Assembly (NCBI GenBank): GCA_016282015.1
Contig: JAEEJS010000007.1
Span: 19,348 to 83,347, forward strand
Reading direction: 5' to 3'
Source of the DNA: Bacteroidales bacterium
GTDB taxonomy: Bacteria; Bacteroidota; Bacteroidia; Bacteroidales; F082
DNA length: 64,000 bases
The notes beneath the pieces were generated by a model. The model saw only the letters and a program-made list of their open reading frames with translations. It was not told the DNA's origin and made no database searches. Numbering within the stretch: the stretch's first letter is position 1; every line of letters begins with the position of its first letter. This document shows, piece by piece, positions 33,331-42,605 of this stretch. Position numbers and translations under genes: made by a program.

Positions 33331-33403
33331 CGTCATTTCGACCGACCGAAGGGAGCGGAGACCTGAGCGAAGCGAAAGCATTAACCGCAGGTTAATAAAT
33401 CTC
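33331..33403 (+). repeat. CGTCATTTCGA intergenic repeat (copy with TTAACC stem)
   Basis: Begins CGTCATTTCGACCGACCG and ends AATAAATCTC. It contains the small hairpin ATTAACC-GCA-GGTTAAT at 33380-33396. The same architecture, with changed stem bases, occurs at 34114-34237. It lies between kamE and the CoA-transferase gene. Confidence 0.8.
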
Positions 33404-33445
33404 AAACAAAGAAAAGTACAAATTAACAATTAAATATTTCAGAAT

Positions 33446-34105
33446 ATGGAAAAGAATGAAATGAGAGAAGTTATCGCCAAGAGAGCGGCAAAAGAGCTGC
33501 ATGACGGCGATGTAGTGAACCTTGGTATCGGTATCCCAACTTTGATTCCTAACTACCTTCCGGCTGGAGTGTCAGTGACACTGCAGACTGAGAACGGCGC
33601 TATGGGTATGGGCCCAACTCCTGAAGAAGGCAAGGAAGACAAGAACCTCATCAACGCTGGCGGCGGTTTCATCACCTTGACACCAGGCGCTTGCACATTC
33701 GACTCAGCCACATCATTTGCAATCATCCGCGGCGGTCACGTCAACGTGTCATTCCTCGGCGCATTGCAGGTTGATGAAAAGGGTAACCTCGCCAACTGGA
33801 TCATCCCAGGAAAGATGGCTCCGGGTATGGGCGGTGCAATGGACCTCGTGGTCGGTGCAAAACGCGTTATCCTCACCATGGAACACACACAGAAGGGTGC
33901 TCCTAAGATTTTGAAGGAATGCACACTGCCTCTCACAGCAGCCGGTCAGGTCAATATGATCATCACCGAAATGGGTGTGATGGAAATCACCAAGGAAGGC
34001 ATAGTGCTCACAGAGATTCACCCAGAGTTTACAGTTGAAGATGTGCAGGCAGCCACAGAGGCTAAGCTCATCATCAGCCCTAACCTCAAATCAATGGTTG
34101 ACTAA
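33446..34105 (+). CDS. Family I CoA-transferase, subunit B (AtoA/CtfB-like)
   Basis: A 219-aa beta subunit of a 3-oxoacid/butyryl-CoA:acetoacetate-type CoA-transferase. The catalytic glutamate lies in LQTENGAMGMGP near residue 50. Also visible: VNLGIGIPTLIPNYL near 25, GGFITLTPGACTFDSATSFA near 93, and IPGKMAPGMGGAMDLVVGAK near 135. In lysine fermentation this enzyme links butyryl-CoA and acetoacetate. Subunit A is not adjacent; kamE lies directly upstream instead. The enzyme should work only with an A subunit encoded elsewhere. Confidence 0.9.
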   Translation: MEKNEMREVIAKRAAKELHDGDVVNLGIGIPTLIPNYLPAGVSVTLQTENGAMGMGPTPEEGKEDKNLINAGGGFITLTPGACTFDSATSFAIIRGGHVNVSFLGALQVDEKGNLANWIIPGKMAPGMGGAMDLVVGAKRVILTMEHTQKGAPKILKECTLPLTAAGQVNMIITEMGVMEITKEGIVLTEIHPEFTVEDVQAATEAKLIISPNLKSMVD

Positions 34106-34113
34106 CACTCACT

Positions 34114-34237
34114 CGTCATTTCGAGTGGAGCGTAGCGGAATCGAGACCTGAGCTTGCGAAAGCATTCACCTTGGTGAATAAATCTCCTGCAATTTTAATG
34201 AGATTTCTCCACTCCCTTCGGTCGGTCGAAATGACGG
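34114..34237. repeat. CGTCATTTCGA intergenic repeat, full inverted form
   Basis: A 124-bp inverted element: the left end is CGTCATTTCGAG and the right end CGGTCGAAATGACGG. Inside are a GCTT-GCGA-AAGC mini-hairpin and the hairpin ATTCACC-TT-GGTGAAT at 34164-34179. Compared with the copy at 33331, the stem has changed an A-T pair to C-G on both sides. It lies between the CoA-transferase and crotonase genes. Confidence 0.85.
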
Positions 34238-34250
34238 AAAGAATAGAATC

Positions 34251-35033
34251 ATGGAATACAAATTCTTAAAAAGCGAAGTCAGAGAAGACGGCATCACCAT
34301 CATGACGGTGTCGGCTCCTAAGTCGTTGAATGCACTCAATTCGACGGTCTTAAGAGAAATCGACGACTTCGTAAGTAACCTCGACACCAAGAAGACCCGC
34401 GTTCTCATCATCACCGGTGACGGCGAAAAGTCGTTTGTGGCTGGCGCGGACATTTCGGAGATGGTGCATCTTTACGAGAAAGAAGGTTATGAGTTCAGTA
34501 AACTCGGAGCCATCGCTTTCCGTAAGATAGAGCTGCTCCCGATTCCAGTCATAGCTGCCGTTAACGGATTCTGCCTCGGTGGCGGATGCGAGCTGGCTAT
34601 GGCCTGCGATTTCCGTTATGCCTCAAGCAATGCCAGATTCGGTCAACCTGAGGTGGGACTTGGCATCACACCGGGTTTCAGTGGAACATACCGTCTGGCC
34701 AAGCTCATCGGACAAGGCTATGCCAAGGAGATGATTTATACGGGCAAGGCTATCTTTGCTGACGAAGCATTGCGTATAGGCTTGGTGAACGCCGTCTATG
34801 CTCCGGAAGAACTGATGGAAAAAGTTATCGGAACAGCCCAGAAGATTGTGGCCAATGCACCTTTGGCAATCAAATATGCTAAGGAATGCATCAATGAGAG
34901 CTACGACATGGTTGCAGCCGACGCCATCGAACTGGAGAATCGCAACTTCGGAAAATGCTTCGCAACAGAAGACCAGAAAGCTGGAATGACAGCCTTCTTG
35001 AATAAGGAGAAACCGAGTTTCCAAGGTAAGTAG
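34251..35033 (+). CDS. crt: Enoyl-CoA hydratase / crotonase
   Basis: A 260-aa hydratase interconverting 3-hydroxybutyryl-CoA and crotonyl-CoA. The two catalytic glutamates of the family are present: Glu114 in GGGCELAMACD and Glu134 in GQPEVGLGITPG. The oxyanion-hole segment FVAGADISEM lies at about 62-71. Length is normal. Its place between the CoA-transferase and 3-hydroxybutyryl-CoA dehydrogenase genes supports the short-chain butyrate role rather than fatty-acid degradation. Confidence 0.92.
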   Translation: MEYKFLKSEVREDGITIMTVSAPKSLNALNSTVLREIDDFVSNLDTKKTRVLIITGDGEKSFVAGADISEMVHLYEKEGYEFSKLGAIAFRKIELLPIPVIAAVNGFCLGGGCELAMACDFRYASSNARFGQPEVGLGITPGFSGTYRLAKLIGQGYAKEMIYTGKAIFADEALRIGLVNAVYAPEELMEKVIGTAQKIVANAPLAIKYAKECINESYDMVAADAIELENRNFGKCFATEDQKAGMTAFLNKEKPSFQGK

Positions 35034-35074
35034 TCGAAATTATAAGTTTGAAATTTTAATTTAAATATTTAGAT

Positions 35075-35911
35075 ATGAAAGTATACGTTATCGGAACAGG
35101 AACCATGGCAAAAGGCATAGTAAAGGCTTTCGCAGCTAAGATGCCGGTCGTCATGAAGAGCAGAACTCAGGCCAGCATCGACAAGGCTATGGGTTCAATC
35201 GCAAAAGGTTACGCCAAACTCGTTGAGAAAGGCAAGATGACTCAAGAGGACGTTGACGCTCTGTTGAAGAACATCACAACCACCACCGACTACGCCACAT
35301 TCAAAGACGCCGACCTCGTCATCGAGGCTGCATCAGAAGATATGGCTCTTAAGAAAGAGGTGTTTGCTGAACTCGACAAGATTTGCAAACCAGAAGCAAT
35401 CTTCGCTACAAACTCATCATCACTTTCAATCACAGAGATCGCTGCCTGCACAACACGTCCTGCACAGTTCATCGGCATGCACTTCTTCAACCCGGCCGAC
35501 CGCATGGCATTGGTGGAAGTCATCAAGGGACAGCTCACAAGCGACGAAGTGACAAAATGCATAGTTGACCTCTCGACATCAATCGGCAAACAGCCAGTCG
35601 AGGTGAAAGAAGCCCCTGGTTTCGTCGTCAACCGCATACTCATCCCTATGATCAACGAGGCAGTCGGTATCTTGGCCGACGGTATCGCATCAGCAGAGGA
35701 CATCGACAAGTGCATGATGCTTGGCGCTAACCACCCAATGGGACCTCTCGCATTGGCCGACCTCATCGGAAACGATGTCAACCTCGCCATCATGGAGGTG
35801 CTTTACAATGAATTCGGTGATCCGAAGTACCGTCCTCATCCGTTGTTGAGAAAGATGGTGCGCGCAGGATTGCTCGGACGTAAAACTGGAGAAGGATTTT
35901 ATAAATATTAA
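35075..35911 (+). CDS. hbd: 3-hydroxybutyryl-CoA dehydrogenase
   Basis: A 278-aa NAD(P)-dependent dehydrogenase of the short-chain Hbd type, forming 3-hydroxybutyryl-CoA from acetoacetyl-CoA. The nucleotide-binding start is [15 protein letters not shown] (GxGxM). The catalytic His is in [17 protein letters not shown] near 134, and the C-terminal domain shows [17 protein letters not shown] near 192 and [16 protein letters not shown] near 222. It follows the crotonase gene by 41 bp in the same direction. No extra domains are present. Confidence 0.93.
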   Translation: MKVYVIGTGTMAKGIVKAFAAKMPVVMKSRTQASIDKAMGSIAKGYAKLVEKGKMTQEDVDALLKNITTTTDYATFKDADLVIEAASEDMALKKEVFAELDKICKPEAIFATNSSSLSITEIAACTTRPAQFIGMHFFNPADRMALVEVIKGQLTSDEVTKCIVDLSTSIGKQPVEVKEAPGFVVNRILIPMINEAVGILADGIASAEDIDKCMMLGANHPMGPLALADLIGNDVNLAIMEVLYNEFGDPKYRPHPLLRKMVRAGLLGRKTGEGFYKY

Positions 35912-35991
35912 TATGTTACGGGTTTGAAGTTTGGGGTTTTGAGTTAATTCTTGAAACTTCAAGCTTTAAACTTCAATCAAAAGAAATTGAA

Positions 35992-37131
35992 ATGGATTTT
36001 AGCTATTCAAAGACAGAAGAATTGTTCCTGCAGATGATCAGATCGTTTGCAGAGAACGAAGTCAAGCCTTTGGCAGCCGAAGTTGACGAGCAGGAACGTT
36101 TCCCGATGGAGACCGTCAAGAAGATGGCGAAATTAGGTTTGATGGGCATCCCGGTGCCACGCCAGTACGGCGGAGCCGGCGGATCAGTGCAGATGTACAT
36201 TATGGCTGTTGAAGAGCTGTCAAGAGTGTGCGCCACCACAGGCGTTATCCTCTCAGCCCACACCTCATTGTGCATGGCCCCAATCCTCGAGAACGGAACA
36301 GAGGAACAGAAAATGAAGTATTTGCCTAAGCTCGCCTCTGGCGAATGGATTGGCGCTTTCGGTCTGACCGAGCCTAATGCCGGTACCGACGCCGCCATGC
36401 AGCAGACAATGGCGGTTGACGCTGGCGACAAATACATCCTCAACGGTTCAAAGATTTTCATCACCAACGCTGCATACGCCGACGTATTCATCGTCATGGC
36501 TATGACCGATAAGAGCAAAGGCACCAAGGGTATCTCGGCATTCATAGTCGAGAAAGGCTTCAAGGGCTTCAGCATCGGTAAGAAAGAATTGAAGATGGGT
36601 ATCCGCGGTAGCGCGACATGCGAGCTTATATTCGAAAACTGCGAAGTGCCGAAGGAAAACCTCCTCGGACCTCTCGGAAAGGGCTTCAACATTGCTATGA
36701 AGACTCTGGACGGTGGCCGTATCGGTATCGCTTCACAGGCTCTCGGTATCGCTCAGGGTGCTATGGACGAGACAGTGAAATATACCAAGGAACGCAAACA
36801 GTTCGGTAAGTCAATCGCACAGTTCCAGAATACACAGTTCCAGATGGCCGACCTCAAGACCAAGGTCGAGGCAGCCCGTCTGTTGGTCAGAAGCGCAGCA
36901 TGGAAGAAAGACAAAGGTCTTCCATATTCAGCTGATGCAGCAATGGCAAAACTCTTCGCAGCCGAGACAGCAATGGAAGTGACAACAAAGGCTGTTCAGT
37001 TCCACGGCGGCTATGGCTACACACGTGAATATCCGGTCGAGCGCATGATGCGCGACGCCAAGATTACCGAGATCTACGAAGGTACATCAGAGGTTCAGAG
37101 AATGGTTATCGCCGGTCATTTATTTAAATAG
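35992..37131 (+). CDS. bcd: Butyryl-CoA dehydrogenase (short-chain acyl-CoA dehydrogenase)
   Basis: A 379-aa FAD enzyme that reduces crotonyl-CoA to butyryl-CoA. Landmarks: GLTEPNAGTDA near 124, ITNAAYADVFIV near 155, FHGGYGYTREYPVERMMRD near 340, and the catalytic base Glu363 in EIYEGTSEVQ. It is followed directly by etfB and etfA; this trio can act as an electron-bifurcating Bcd/Etf complex that couples crotonyl-CoA reduction to ferredoxin reduction. Whether bifurcation occurs here depends on EtfA/B flavin sites and is inference. Confidence 0.94.
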   Translation: MDFSYSKTEELFLQMIRSFAENEVKPLAAEVDEQERFPMETVKKMAKLGLMGIPVPRQYGGAGGSVQMYIMAVEELSRVCATTGVILSAHTSLCMAPILENGTEEQKMKYLPKLASGEWIGAFGLTEPNAGTDAAMQQTMAVDAGDKYILNGSKIFITNAAYADVFIVMAMTDKSKGTKGISAFIVEKGFKGFSIGKKELKMGIRGSATCELIFENCEVPKENLLGPLGKGFNIAMKTLDGGRIGIASQALGIAQGAMDETVKYTKERKQFGKSIAQFQNTQFQMADLKTKVEAARLLVRSAAWKKDKGLPYSADAAMAKLFAAETAMEVTTKAVQFHGGYGYTREYPVERMMRDAKITEIYEGTSEVQRMVIAGHLFK

Positions 37132-37143
37132 GAGGGAAGGATT

Positions 37144-37926
37144 ATGAATATTATAGTTTGTATTAAGCAAGTACCTGATACTACCGAAATCAAAATCGAT
37201 CCGGTAAAGAATACTCTTATCCGTGAAGGCGTTCCGAGCATCATGAACCCAGACGACAAGGGCGGTCTCGAACTCGCACTCCAGATGAAAGACAAATACG
37301 GCGCTAACGTCACAGTTATCACAATGGGACCTCCGCAAGCCGACCTCATTTTGAGAGAAGCTTTCGCTATGGGCGTTGACAGAGCAATCTTACTGAGCGA
37401 CAGAAAGTTCGCCGGTGCTGATACTCTTGCAACATCATACGCATTGGCAGGCGCCATCAAGACTTTGGATTATGATCTGATCATCGCCGGCCGTCAGGCT
37501 ATCGACGGTGATACAGCACAGGTCGGTCCTGAGATGGCTGAACACCTCGGCCTTCCACAGGTTTCATACGTCATCGACGCAGAACGCGAAAAGAACGGCA
37601 ACTTCATCGTTAAGAAAGAAAACGAAGACAGCGTGCAGACTCTCGAAGTCGAAGGCAAATGCGTCCTCACAGTGTTGGCATCAGCATTCGAGGCCCGTTA
37701 CATGACAGTGGCCGGCATAGTTGACGCTTACAACAAGGAAGTTGAAGTTTGGGGCGCCGACAAACTCGATGTCGACGAGAACAAACTCGGTCTGAAAGGC
37801 TCACCTACAAAAGTGTGGCAGTCATTCCCGAAGCAGCTTAAGGCACCGGGTGAGGTGTTTGAAGTTAGCGAGGAAGAAGCAGTCGAAATCATTGTTAAGA
37901 AACTTAAAGAGAAACATTTAATCTAA
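37144..37926 (+). CDS. etfB: Electron transfer flavoprotein beta subunit
   Basis: A 260-aa EtfB. The family start NIIVCIKQVPDTTEIKID is clear, followed by SIMNPDDKGGLELALQ and the AMP/FAD loop region DYDLIIAGRQAIDGDTAQVG near 110-130. It pairs with EtfA, encoded 10 bp downstream, to carry electrons to or from butyryl-CoA dehydrogenase. The gene begins 12 bp after bcd with GGAGGGAAGG just before the ATG, one of the few clear Shine-Dalgarno sequences in this operon. Confidence 0.95.
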   Translation: MNIIVCIKQVPDTTEIKIDPVKNTLIREGVPSIMNPDDKGGLELALQMKDKYGANVTVITMGPPQADLILREAFAMGVDRAILLSDRKFAGADTLATSYALAGAIKTLDYDLIIAGRQAIDGDTAQVGPEMAEHLGLPQVSYVIDAEREKNGNFIVKKENEDSVQTLEVEGKCVLTVLASAFEARYMTVAGIVDAYNKEVEVWGADKLDVDENKLGLKGSPTKVWQSFPKQLKAPGEVFEVSEEEAVEIIVKKLKEKHLI

Positions 37927-37936
37927 AAGTAAAGCC

Positions 37937-38956
37937 ATGGATATCAAAGATTATAAAAACGTTTATGTGTTCGCAGAACAGCGCGGTGGAATGATCCAAT
38001 CCGTAGCTTACGAACTTTTAGGTAAAGCTCGCGACTTGGCTGACGCTCTCGGCGAGAAAGTCGTGGCAATGTTACTTGGTCACAATGTGAAAGATCAGGC
38101 TCAGAGCCTCATCGAGATGGGTGCTGACGAAGTGCTCGTCGCTGACTGCCCTGAACTCAAGGATTACTTGACAGAACAGTACTCACAGGTTGTTTATCAG
38201 ATGATCACAGCCGGTTGCCCGAGCATCGTTCTTTACGGTGCCACAACCATAGGCCGTGACCTCGCTCCACGTATCGCTTCACGCTTGAAGACCGGTCTGA
38301 CAGCAGACTGCACCAAGCTTGAAATCGGTATAGTCGAGGAAACAGGCGAGAAGCAGTTCCGCTCAACACGTCCTGCATTTGGCGGCAACCTGATGGCTAC
38401 AATTCTTTGCCCTAACACACGTCCTCAGATGTCGACAGTGCGTCCTGGTGTGATGCAGAAACGCGTCCGCGAGGCTGGCAGAAAAGGCACCATCACAATG
38501 TTCGCTCCTAAATTTGATACAAGCAAGTTCAAAGTAAAAGTCATTGAGACCAAGATGAACTGCAAGTGCGCTGACGACATCGCCGATGCCAAGATTTTGG
38601 TGTCAGGTGGCCGTGGCGTTCACGACAAGGAAGGTTTCAATAAACTTCAGGCTTTGGCAGACGTCCTCGGCGGCATGGTGTCATCATCACGCGCCATGGT
38701 CGACGCAGGTATCATGGATCACTGCTTCCAGGTCGGTCAGACAGGTAAGACAGTGCGTCCGGCCCTTTACATGGCATGCGGTATCTCTGGCGCCATCCAG
38801 CACCTTGCAGGTATGGAAGAGTCAGACTTCATCATCGCCATCAACAAGGACAAATATGCACCTATCTTCTCAGCCGCTGACCTCGGCATAGTCGGCGATC
38901 TTCACAAGATTGTCCCTATGTTGACTGAGAGACTGAAGAAAGAAATTGAGAAGTAA
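37937..38956 (+). CDS. etfA: Electron transfer flavoprotein alpha subunit
   Basis: A 339-aa EtfA. The C-terminal FAD-binding domain is complete: [20 protein letters not shown] near 222, [20 protein letters not shown] near 252, [18 protein letters not shown] near 280, and [20 protein letters not shown] near 304. The N-terminal domain holds [20 protein letters not shown] near 96. It is the last gene of the operon, followed by a strong terminator at 38990-39030. Confidence 0.95.
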   Translation: MDIKDYKNVYVFAEQRGGMIQSVAYELLGKARDLADALGEKVVAMLLGHNVKDQAQSLIEMGADEVLVADCPELKDYLTEQYSQVVYQMITAGCPSIVLYGATTIGRDLAPRIASRLKTGLTADCTKLEIGIVEETGEKQFRSTRPAFGGNLMATILCPNTRPQMSTVRPGVMQKRVREAGRKGTITMFAPKFDTSKFKVKVIETKMNCKCADDIADAKILVSGGRGVHDKEGFNKLQALADVLGGMVSSSRAMVDAGIMDHCFQVGQTGKTVRPALYMACGISGAIQHLAGMEESDFIIAINKDKYAPIFSAADLGIVGDLHKIVPMLTERLKKEIEK

Positions 38957-38989
38957 TCTTGTAGAGAAATTTCTCGATATTACTCATCG

Positions 38990-39030
38990 AAATTCCCGGT
39001 GGAAGCAATTCCGCCGGGAATTTTATTTTT
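38990..39030 (+). terminator. Strong intrinsic terminator of the butyrate operon
   Basis: A 15-bp stem with one T-G pair (AAATTCCCGG, T, GGAA paired with TTCC, G, CCGGGAATTT), loop GCAA, then TTATTTTT. It marks the end of the kamE-etfA transcript. Confidence 0.92.
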
Positions 39031-39062
39031 GCAAAAAGAGTCGCTCTGTTTGAAAAAATATT

Positions 39063-39070
39063 TATATTTG
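39063..39070 (+). promoter_or_regulatory. Bacteroidota -7 promoter element for the T9SS surface operon
   Basis: TATATTTG followed by C, 30 bases before the ATG at 39101. A further TATTTTTG at 39024-39031 overlaps the terminator tail and is less likely to be used. Confidence 0.55.
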
Positions 39071-39100
39071 CACATTAAAACATCCTAATCCTTTAAAACA

Positions 39101-41176
39101 ATGAAAAGATTTCGGTATACATTAATTATAATATTAGGTTTATTCTTCTGCATAATCACCAAGCAGTCGGTAGCCCAGCTTATTGTGACTGCGGCAGAGA
39201 ATTTACCCGGTTGGAATGCCGATTCTCTAGTAAGAAACGTGCTTTTGGATGATGGATTGTCCATTTCAAATGCTACATTCAACGGATCTTCAGGACCTAT
39301 AGACTGTAATCTGATCGGAAAGTTTGAGACAGGCTCGCACCCGACCAATTTGGGCATGAATTCCGGAGTGATTATCTCCTCGGGAGGAGTAACAATCGCT
39401 TTAGGTCCCAACAATAGTGGCCAAGCCAATGTCAACTCCACATGCGATCAGTATTATGATGAGGATTTGGCCAATATAGCTTCAGACAACACTTATGACG
39501 CGGCCGTACTTGAGTTTGACTTTATTCCATGGAGCGACACACTGTCGTTCCGTTTTGTGTTCGGCTCGGAGGAGTATATGGAATATGCCGGATCGCAGTT
39601 TAATGATGTTTTCGGATTTTTTGTGGATGGTTTGAATCCGGCGGGAGGGATGTACGAACATCAGAATATGGCACTGCTTCCGGGTACCGATTTGGTTGTT
39701 AGTATTAACAATGTCAACCTGAACAACAATGGCGAGTATTATGTTGACAATACCAACGGTGAGACTATACAGTTTGACGGATTCACCATTCCTATGGAAG
39801 TGAGTTTTGTGGTGGTTCCAATGACTACCTATCACATTAAGATGGCAATATGTGACGTGTCTGACGACGAATACGATTCCGGAGTTTTTATTGAGGCTCA
39901 GAGTTTTACCACAAACTTGTCGTATGCCATGACTATAGACACTCTGTTGCATACCGAAATTCCTGAAGACTATTATTTTTGCGCCGACCATGTCATAGAG
40001 TTCAATACCATTACCAATTGGAATTATGATGACGTGGCTTGGTATTTCGGAGACGGCAGTAAAGCTTCAGGGGCTGAGGTTACTCATGTTTACGAAGAAG
40101 AGGGTTCATACACTGTTATGAATGTTTTGCATAACCCTCACAGAGCTAATGATTCTATTTATCTGACCCAAACCATAGAGATTAGAAGGTTGCACTCGGA
40201 GTTTCAGGCATCGGTATGTCAGGGCGGTACCTACTGGTGGAACGGCACTCCGTATACCGAGCCGGGCACATATACCAAGACATTCACTTCAACCACACAT
40301 TGCGACAGCATAGTGACGCTACATCTCGCCATGCAAGATGCCGATACCACCAAACTCAATGTGATAAGCTGTGACTCCTACAACTGGAACGGTCAGACTT
40401 TGGACCAGTCGGGAGACTATATCGCTTACGAACAGACTATAGGCGGATGCGACAGCATAGTGATGCTGCACCTTAGAATAAATCATAGCAATGAAGAATA
40501 TGAGGAAATCATAGCCTGCGAACCTTTTGAATGGCATGGTATCACCATTTCAGAGACAAATATATATGAATTTCATGAACAGAATATGTACGGCTGCGAC
40601 AGTGTTGTGATATTGAACGCCACTGTTGGCAGTTTGGCAAATCCATATGCTGATCTGAAAATTGACGGATTAACCCAGATTGCGATTGCATCGGGCATGT
40701 GGCCAGGCATCTACAATTATTGTATATCCGATTCTACAAATCTGAAATATTGTGACATGGTTTGGTCTTGCTCCAATCCGGACTGGGTGATATTGCCGTC
40801 AGACAGTCCGTTCTGGTTCAAATTGATAGCAAATACCTTGGGCTCGGCCACCATATCCTTCTCGGCAGAATGTGAAACCGGCTGCAACGCTTCTGTGACT
40901 TTGGATGTTTATGCCTCGTTCATTGGAGTGGATGAGTTTGATGAAAATCTCATATCAATGTACCCGAATCCGGCCAATGACAAGCTAATGATAAAAGGCG
41001 ACCAGCTGAAGCGTATTTTGATTTACGATTGTTACGGGCAGTTGCTTTTGGAGATGGAGACCGATGCTGTGGACGAAGTGACTTTGGATACCGGAAATCT
41101 TGCTAACGGAATGTACATTACTGATATCACAACAACTAAAGGAAAAACCACAAAACGCTTATTTATATCGAAATGA
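39101..41176 (+). CDS. Large secreted protein: choice-of-anchor L, PKD-like, GCDSIV repeats, T9SS type A sorting domain
   Basis: A 691-aa secreted protein. After a signal peptide (about 1-25) comes a choice-of-anchor L domain (about 30-275: GMNSGVIISSG, FRFVFGSEEYMEYA, NDVFGFFVDG). A PKD-like domain follows (WYFGDGSKASGAEVTHVYEE, about 315-360), then three repeats of about 50 residues each with a W-N/H-G turn and CDSIV or CDSVV. A C-terminal part (about 525-691) contains WPGIYNYC and CSNPDW and ends in a type A sorting domain (SMYPNPANDKLM to KTTKRLFIS). It should be surface-exposed. The last 165 residues are paralogous to those of the protein at 42606-44978. ATGA overlap with the next gene. 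Confidence 0.85.
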   Translation: MKRFRYTLIIILGLFFCIITKQSVAQLIVTAAENLPGWNADSLVRNVLLDDGLSISNATFNGSSGPIDCNLIGKFETGSHPTNLGMNSGVIISSGGVTIALGPNNSGQANVNSTCDQYYDEDLANIASDNTYDAAVLEFDFIPWSDTLSFRFVFGSEEYMEYAGSQFNDVFGFFVDGLNPAGGMYEHQNMALLPGTDLVVSINNVNLNNNGEYYVDNTNGETIQFDGFTIPMEVSFVVVPMTTYHIKMAICDVSDDEYDSGVFIEAQSFTTNLSYAMTIDTLLHTEIPEDYYFCADHVIEFNTITNWNYDDVAWYFGDGSKASGAEVTHVYEEEGSYTVMNVLHNPHRANDSIYLTQTIEIRRLHSEFQASVCQGGTYWWNGTPYTEPGTYTKTFTSTTHCDSIVTLHLAMQDADTTKLNVISCDSYNWNGQTLDQSGDYIAYEQTIGGCDSIVMLHLRINHSNEEYEEIIACEPFEWHGITISETNIYEFHEQNMYGCDSVVILNATVGSLANPYADLKIDGLTQIAIASGMWPGIYNYCISDSTNLKYCDMVWSCSNPDWVILPSDSPFWFKLIANTLGSATISFSAECETGCNASVTLDVYASFIGVDEFDENLISMYPNPANDKLMIKGDQLKRILIYDCYGQLLLEMETDAVDEVTLDTGNLANGMYITDITTTKGKTTKRLFISK

Positions 41177-41826
41177 AAACTCGGTTTTTTAGAATAATAA
41201 CTCTGTTCTTGGGCTTGTTTATCCTGCTGGGATTTACAAAATGCGACAAGAATACTTATGACGGGCAAACCATAGTCCTCTTGGGTCAGGAATCGTATGT
41301 GGTCCCTCTGGATGACATGATTCCGGATACATTGGAGGTTGAATTTAAGGAACATCTGGGAAATTTGCCGGAAGGTTACATCCCGCCTAACATTGAGGGA
41401 GAATATGTAATCAGTCCTAAAAAATTCCTGTATTCGAATGTTATTGACAACATGGACAGTCAGGATGCGCACTTCAGAATAAGCAAACAGCACAACCGCA
41501 TGGCCAAGGTCGAGATCAACGAGGGCCAAACTGCTGTTGTTGACACTGCTTTTATAATGGGCAATGGCCAAAATTTCACCTTGTATTTTATTGAGCATGA
41601 CAGGATGGAATATTACGGTATGGTCTTTAAGACCGACCGCTGCGTAGTGATAAGCGGCGAAAAAACCGATGAGGGAATAAGGAATTTGAGAATGGGTAAC
41701 ATCATTCTGGATGTGGATCAGAGCACGAACCCGTATGTGGGAGTTTTCTCACCGGGCTGGTACTTCATATTCAAAGACGGAGACGGACTGGCTGAGAATT
41801 GTGAATGGTTTGACAATCAAAAATGA
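41173..41826 (+). CDS. Hypothetical lipoprotein of the T9SS surface operon
   Basis: A 217-aa protein with a lipoprotein-type signal (hydrophobic core LFLGLFILLGF, then TKC, Cys24). I do not recognise a domain in the mature part, which is beta-rich with several charged turns (YIPPNIEGEYVISPKKFL; FTLYFIEHDRMEYYGMVF). It overlaps the upstream T9SS gene and the downstream barrel gene by 4 bp each, so it is made with them. A role as an outer-membrane-associated partner of the operon's secreted proteins is an inference from position and localisation. Confidence 0.68.
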   Translation: MKTRFFRIITLFLGLFILLGFTKCDKNTYDGQTIVLLGQESYVVPLDDMIPDTLEVEFKEHLGNLPEGYIPPNIEGEYVISPKKFLYSNVIDNMDSQDAHFRISKQHNRMAKVEINEGQTAVVDTAFIMGNGQNFTLYFIEHDRMEYYGMVFKTDRCVVISGEKTDEGIRNLRMGNIILDVDQSTNPYVGVFSPGWYFIFKDGDGLAENCEWFDNQK

Positions 41827-41840
41827 GGGGGAGGACAGTG

Positions 41841-42587
41841 ATGAGAAAAAGCATTTTGACAGTATTACTTGGATTAGTCATGTCGGGCAGCCTCATGGCT
41901 CAGGACAGCAACAAGACTTATGCCGGATTGAAGCTGGGTCTTAACATGCCACGCATGTATTATACCAATCAAAATCTGAAAGACCTGCCTCACGATTTCA
42001 GCATAGGGCCTTCGTTTGGATTGTTTGCGGAGTTCCCCTTGGGCAAGCGTTTGGACGTAGCCGCCGAGCTTAACTTTCAGAAAAGGGGAGGTGCAACCTC
42101 TTACACCTACGAAACAGATTATAAAGTGAAGTATGACATACAAGCCATGTATGTCTCTTTGCGCATTCCGTTTTATTGGTATTTGACAAAACCTTCGCGT
42201 TTGGCTCCGTATCTGTTGTTGGGTCCTGATGCAGGATATGTATTCAGCGGTGATATTTCATTGAGTCAGCCTGGATTGGCTATTAGCGAAAGCAATGTAA
42301 GCATCAACAATTCCAACTACAATCCATATTATCTGGGAGTGATAGCTGGAGTAGGTGCACGTTATAACATTGATTTTAAAGGTTTTATATTGGTTACAAA
42401 ACTGGATGTGGTTCTCAATTGGGGATTGCTGGACACCTTCAGCCATTCCGAGCATGAGGGAACGTCCACTCCGACCAATGTGAACGCCTATCAGCATCAA
42501 GGCGAAAGGTATTCAAGAGGGGTGGAGGTAAGCTTGAGCCTGGGATTCATCAGAAAACACGATATGAGTGCCTGTCGCGGATTTTAA
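41841..42587 (+). CDS. Outer membrane beta-barrel protein (PorT/OMP_b-brl-like)
   Basis: A 248-aa outer membrane protein. A signal peptide (MRKSILTVLLGLVMSGSLMAQ) is followed by alternating amphipathic strands of the small-barrel type: YAGLKLGLNMPR, GLFAEFPLGKRLDVAAELNF, PYLLLGPDAGYVFSG, GVIAGVGARYNI, and a final strand region SRGVEVSLSLGF. ATG 41841 is preferred because a purine-rich GGGGGAGGA precedes it; ATG 41823, in overlap with the previous stop, is an alternative. The family resembles PorT-like barrels of Bacteroidota. Its place between a lipoprotein and a T9SS cargo suggests a surface-assembly role. Confidence 0.75.
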   Translation: MRKSILTVLLGLVMSGSLMAQDSNKTYAGLKLGLNMPRMYYTNQNLKDLPHDFSIGPSFGLFAEFPLGKRLDVAAELNFQKRGGATSYTYETDYKVKYDIQAMYVSLRIPFYWYLTKPSRLAPYLLLGPDAGYVFSGDISLSQPGLAISESNVSINNSNYNPYYLGVIAGVGARYNIDFKGFILVTKLDVVLNWGLLDTFSHSEHEGTSTPTNVNAYQHQGERYSRGVEVSLSLGFIRKHDMSACRGF

Positions 42588-42605
42588 TAAACTAATGAGC
42601 TGCGT

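Noticed and set aside
35912..35991. GTTTGAAGTTTG/CTTCAAACTT-type sequence between hbd and bcd
   Set aside because: It can pair weakly and looks like low-complexity intergenic filler; too short and irregular to call a terminator inside an operon.
36003..36692. Minus-strand open frame of 229 codons inside bcd
   Set aside because: Mirror of codon bias in the acyl-CoA dehydrogenase gene; no domain or start signal.
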